In this document: piece by piece, positions 62,962-64,000 of the stretch
Layout of the letters: every line of letters starts with the position of its first letter
Position numbering within the stretch: position 1 is the stretch's first letter
NCBI GenBank assembly: GCA_003478935.1
Contig: QUFP01000008.1
Span: 58,597-122,596 of the forward strand
Direction of reading: 5' to 3'
Origin: Firmicutes bacterium AF25-13AC
GTDB lineage: Bacteria; Bacillota; Clostridia; Lachnospirales; Lachnospiraceae
DNA: 64,000 bases
The notes under the pieces: model-generated
Databases searched by the model: none
Told to the model about the DNA's origin: nothing
The model's input: the letters and a program-made list of their open reading frames with translations, nothing else
Translations under genes and position numbers: made by a program

Positions 62962-64000
62962 GTCAAAAAATATATGGAATTGTTTTAGAACTGCCCCGGC
63001 GTGGACAGGTCAGCCCTTGACCTGTTCCACCTCCGGGATGGGTTTGAGATTGAAGTGAATTTCGATAGAAATGTGTCTTGTTTTATCTTCGTCAATGCGC
63101 TCATGCACGACGATTTCTTTGATTAAGCGGTTGAGGGTGGCTGCGTCCAGCTTTGTGATGTTGGCGTATTCCTGAATGGCTTCCACCCATTGTTTTGCGT
63201 CATTGGCAAGCTGGACTTCATCGGACAGCCGCTTCCTGCCCTCGGACACTTTTGTTTTAAGCTCCGTCTGCTCGGTCTGTGTCCTTTCCAGCATGGTGTT
63301 GAAGTTCTGCTCACTGATACGCCCTGCAATCATATCCTCATAAAGCCGCATTACCATTTTGTCCAGAACCTCAATCCGTTCCTCGTCCCTTGTAAGGGAG
63401 CGTTCCATTGCTTCCCGCTGTTCCCGCTGCTCGGTTTCACAGGTATTGGTCAGGCGGTCGGCAACCGCTTCCCCGTCCATCAGGCAGCTCTGGCACATTC
63501 CCGTATTTTCCGCAGCACATGGCTGTAAAGGGTGTCATAATCAATCCGGTGCTGGGTGCAGTGGTTCTTTCCAAAGGCATTGTAGGTCTTGCAGGAGTAT
63601 ATCCGCTGGGGATGTTTTGCGTTTGTGTAGCGTATCGTCAGCGACTTCCCACACTCGCCACATTTTAGCAGTCCGGCAAACAGGCTGATTTCATTGGTCT
63701 GCCCCGGACGCTGGCGGGATTTCAGCTTGTTCTGCACAATGTCAAAACTCATGCGGTCAATCAGCGGTTCATGCTGTCCCTCCACCACAATCCAGTCCTC
63801 CGGCTTCTTTTCCCCAATCGTGCCGATTTTGAAACGGTAGTCTTTTTTCTGGGAAGCTATCGCCCCGGTGTAGACGGGATTCATCAAAAGATCTTTGATA
63901 ACGGAGAAGTCCCACATATACCGCCCGTTTTCCGGGTCTTTCTTTTCCCATTTGGTGCGGGTATTGCGAAGCCCCCGTTCCCGGTTCCACCATGTGGGAC
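62921..64000 (-). mobile_element. Large-serine-recombinase element inserted in maff2 (partial)
   Basis: Sequence right of the maff2 break is unrelated to the ICE and carries the 3' part of a large serine recombinase as its first gene. The rest, including the recombinase catalytic domain, any cargo and the second junction, is outside the window. Confidence 0.75.
63010..64000 (-). pseudogene. Large serine recombinase, C-terminal part, one-base frameshift
   Basis: The upstream frame, open to the window edge, contains the recombinase domain (PTWWNRERGLRNTRTKWEKK ... FSVIKDLLMNPVYTGAI) and a zinc ribbon (CGECGKSLTIRY...YSCKTY...CTQHRI), and stops after LRKIRECARAA. The downstream frame (63010-63498) continues with LMDGEAVADRL, a coiled coil (ERSLTRDEERIEVLDKMVMR) and the DUF4368-like end (IVVHERIDEDKTRHISIEIH). 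One C missing near 63484 explains the break. The catalytic serine domain is beyond 64000. Enzymes of this type insert elements at specific sites, here maff2. Confidence 0.88.

Larger units (their letters stand above)
40080..64000. mobile_element. Tn1549/Tn916-like integrative conjugative element (partial)
   Basis: A full left part of a conjugative element: integrase and Xis at the end, regulation genes, cargo, relaxase with MobC, and a type IV secretion set (VirB4, PrgI, TrbL-like, CHAP hydrolase) with helper genes (topB, DUF4315, DUF4366, TTRAP, Cys-rich VLP). This set and order match the Tn1549 group. Coding density and G+C are visibly higher than in the chromosome. The van genes of Tn1549 itself are absent; an AT-rich transporter operon occupies a cargo position. 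The right part is beyond the window and is interrupted at maff2. Confidence 0.9.

Noticed and set aside
62921..63010. Group II intron as the cause of the maff2 break
   Set aside because: The adjacent gene is a serine recombinase with zinc ribbon and coiled coil; no intron domain V or reverse transcriptase is seen.

Overview
The window looks like a Lachnospiraceae-type gut Firmicute (Clostridia). The evidence is moderately AT-rich DNA on the left, strong GGAGG-type ribosome binding sites, TGnTATAAT promoters, and a Tn1549/Tn916-type conjugative element. The taxonomic assignment is an inference from gene families and codon style, because no rRNA or tRNA gene is present.

Chromosomal part, about 1-40,080. 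The order is: the end of a VanZ-like gene; trmO; a SEC-C protein; an M19 dipeptidase; a PatB/MalY-type PLP enzyme; a DEAD-box helicase; a MATE exporter; a YczE-like membrane protein with a small HTH regulator; a methyltransferase; and a response regulator/histidine kinase/ABC ATPase/FtsX-permease module (10.3-15.2 kb) of the type used for peptide-antibiotic sensing and detoxification. A second MATE gene and a D-lactate-dehydrogenase-like gene follow. Next is a peptide-use cluster (18.1-30.2 kb): binding protein, two permeases, two ATPases, a PucR regulator, TldD and TldE/PmbA, an ornithine-cyclodeaminase-like enzyme and another PatB-like enzyme. It looks built to import peptides or peptide-like compounds and degrade them. 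After it come a large BspA-type surface protein, an AAA/PD-(D/E)XK protein, a LuxR-type regulator, a third MATE exporter, a 54-aa membrane protein and an M42 aminopeptidase.

Integrative conjugative element, about 40,080 to beyond the right edge. It starts with a tyrosine integrase, Xis, an untranslated leader and sigma-like/HTH regulators. An AT-rich cargo operon follows (HTH, response regulator, BcrA-like ATPase, ABC-2 permease, kinase). Next are an XRE regulator, a MobC-like protein and a relaxase on the + strand. The transfer genes then run on the - strand: Cys-rich VLP, TTRAP, a large ArdA/ArdC/M78/YodL/DUF4316 fusion, topoisomerase III, DUF4366, DUF4315, a CHAP cell-wall hydrolase, a DNA methyltransferase, VirB4, PrgI and a TrbL/VirB6-like channel. 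The next expected gene, maff2, is cut: only its last 27 codons remain, and it is interrupted by an element carrying a large serine recombinase that runs off the window.

Two patterns cut across the regions. First, at least five genes (MATE, DppC, PucR, CHAP, recombinase), and probably two more (surface protein, second PatB), are each broken by what looks like one missing base. This is more like systematic sequence error than independent decay. Second, the conjugative element carries a perfect 34-bp repeat in opposite orientations, upstream of mobC and just after topB, with a second shared 25-bp block beside each copy.
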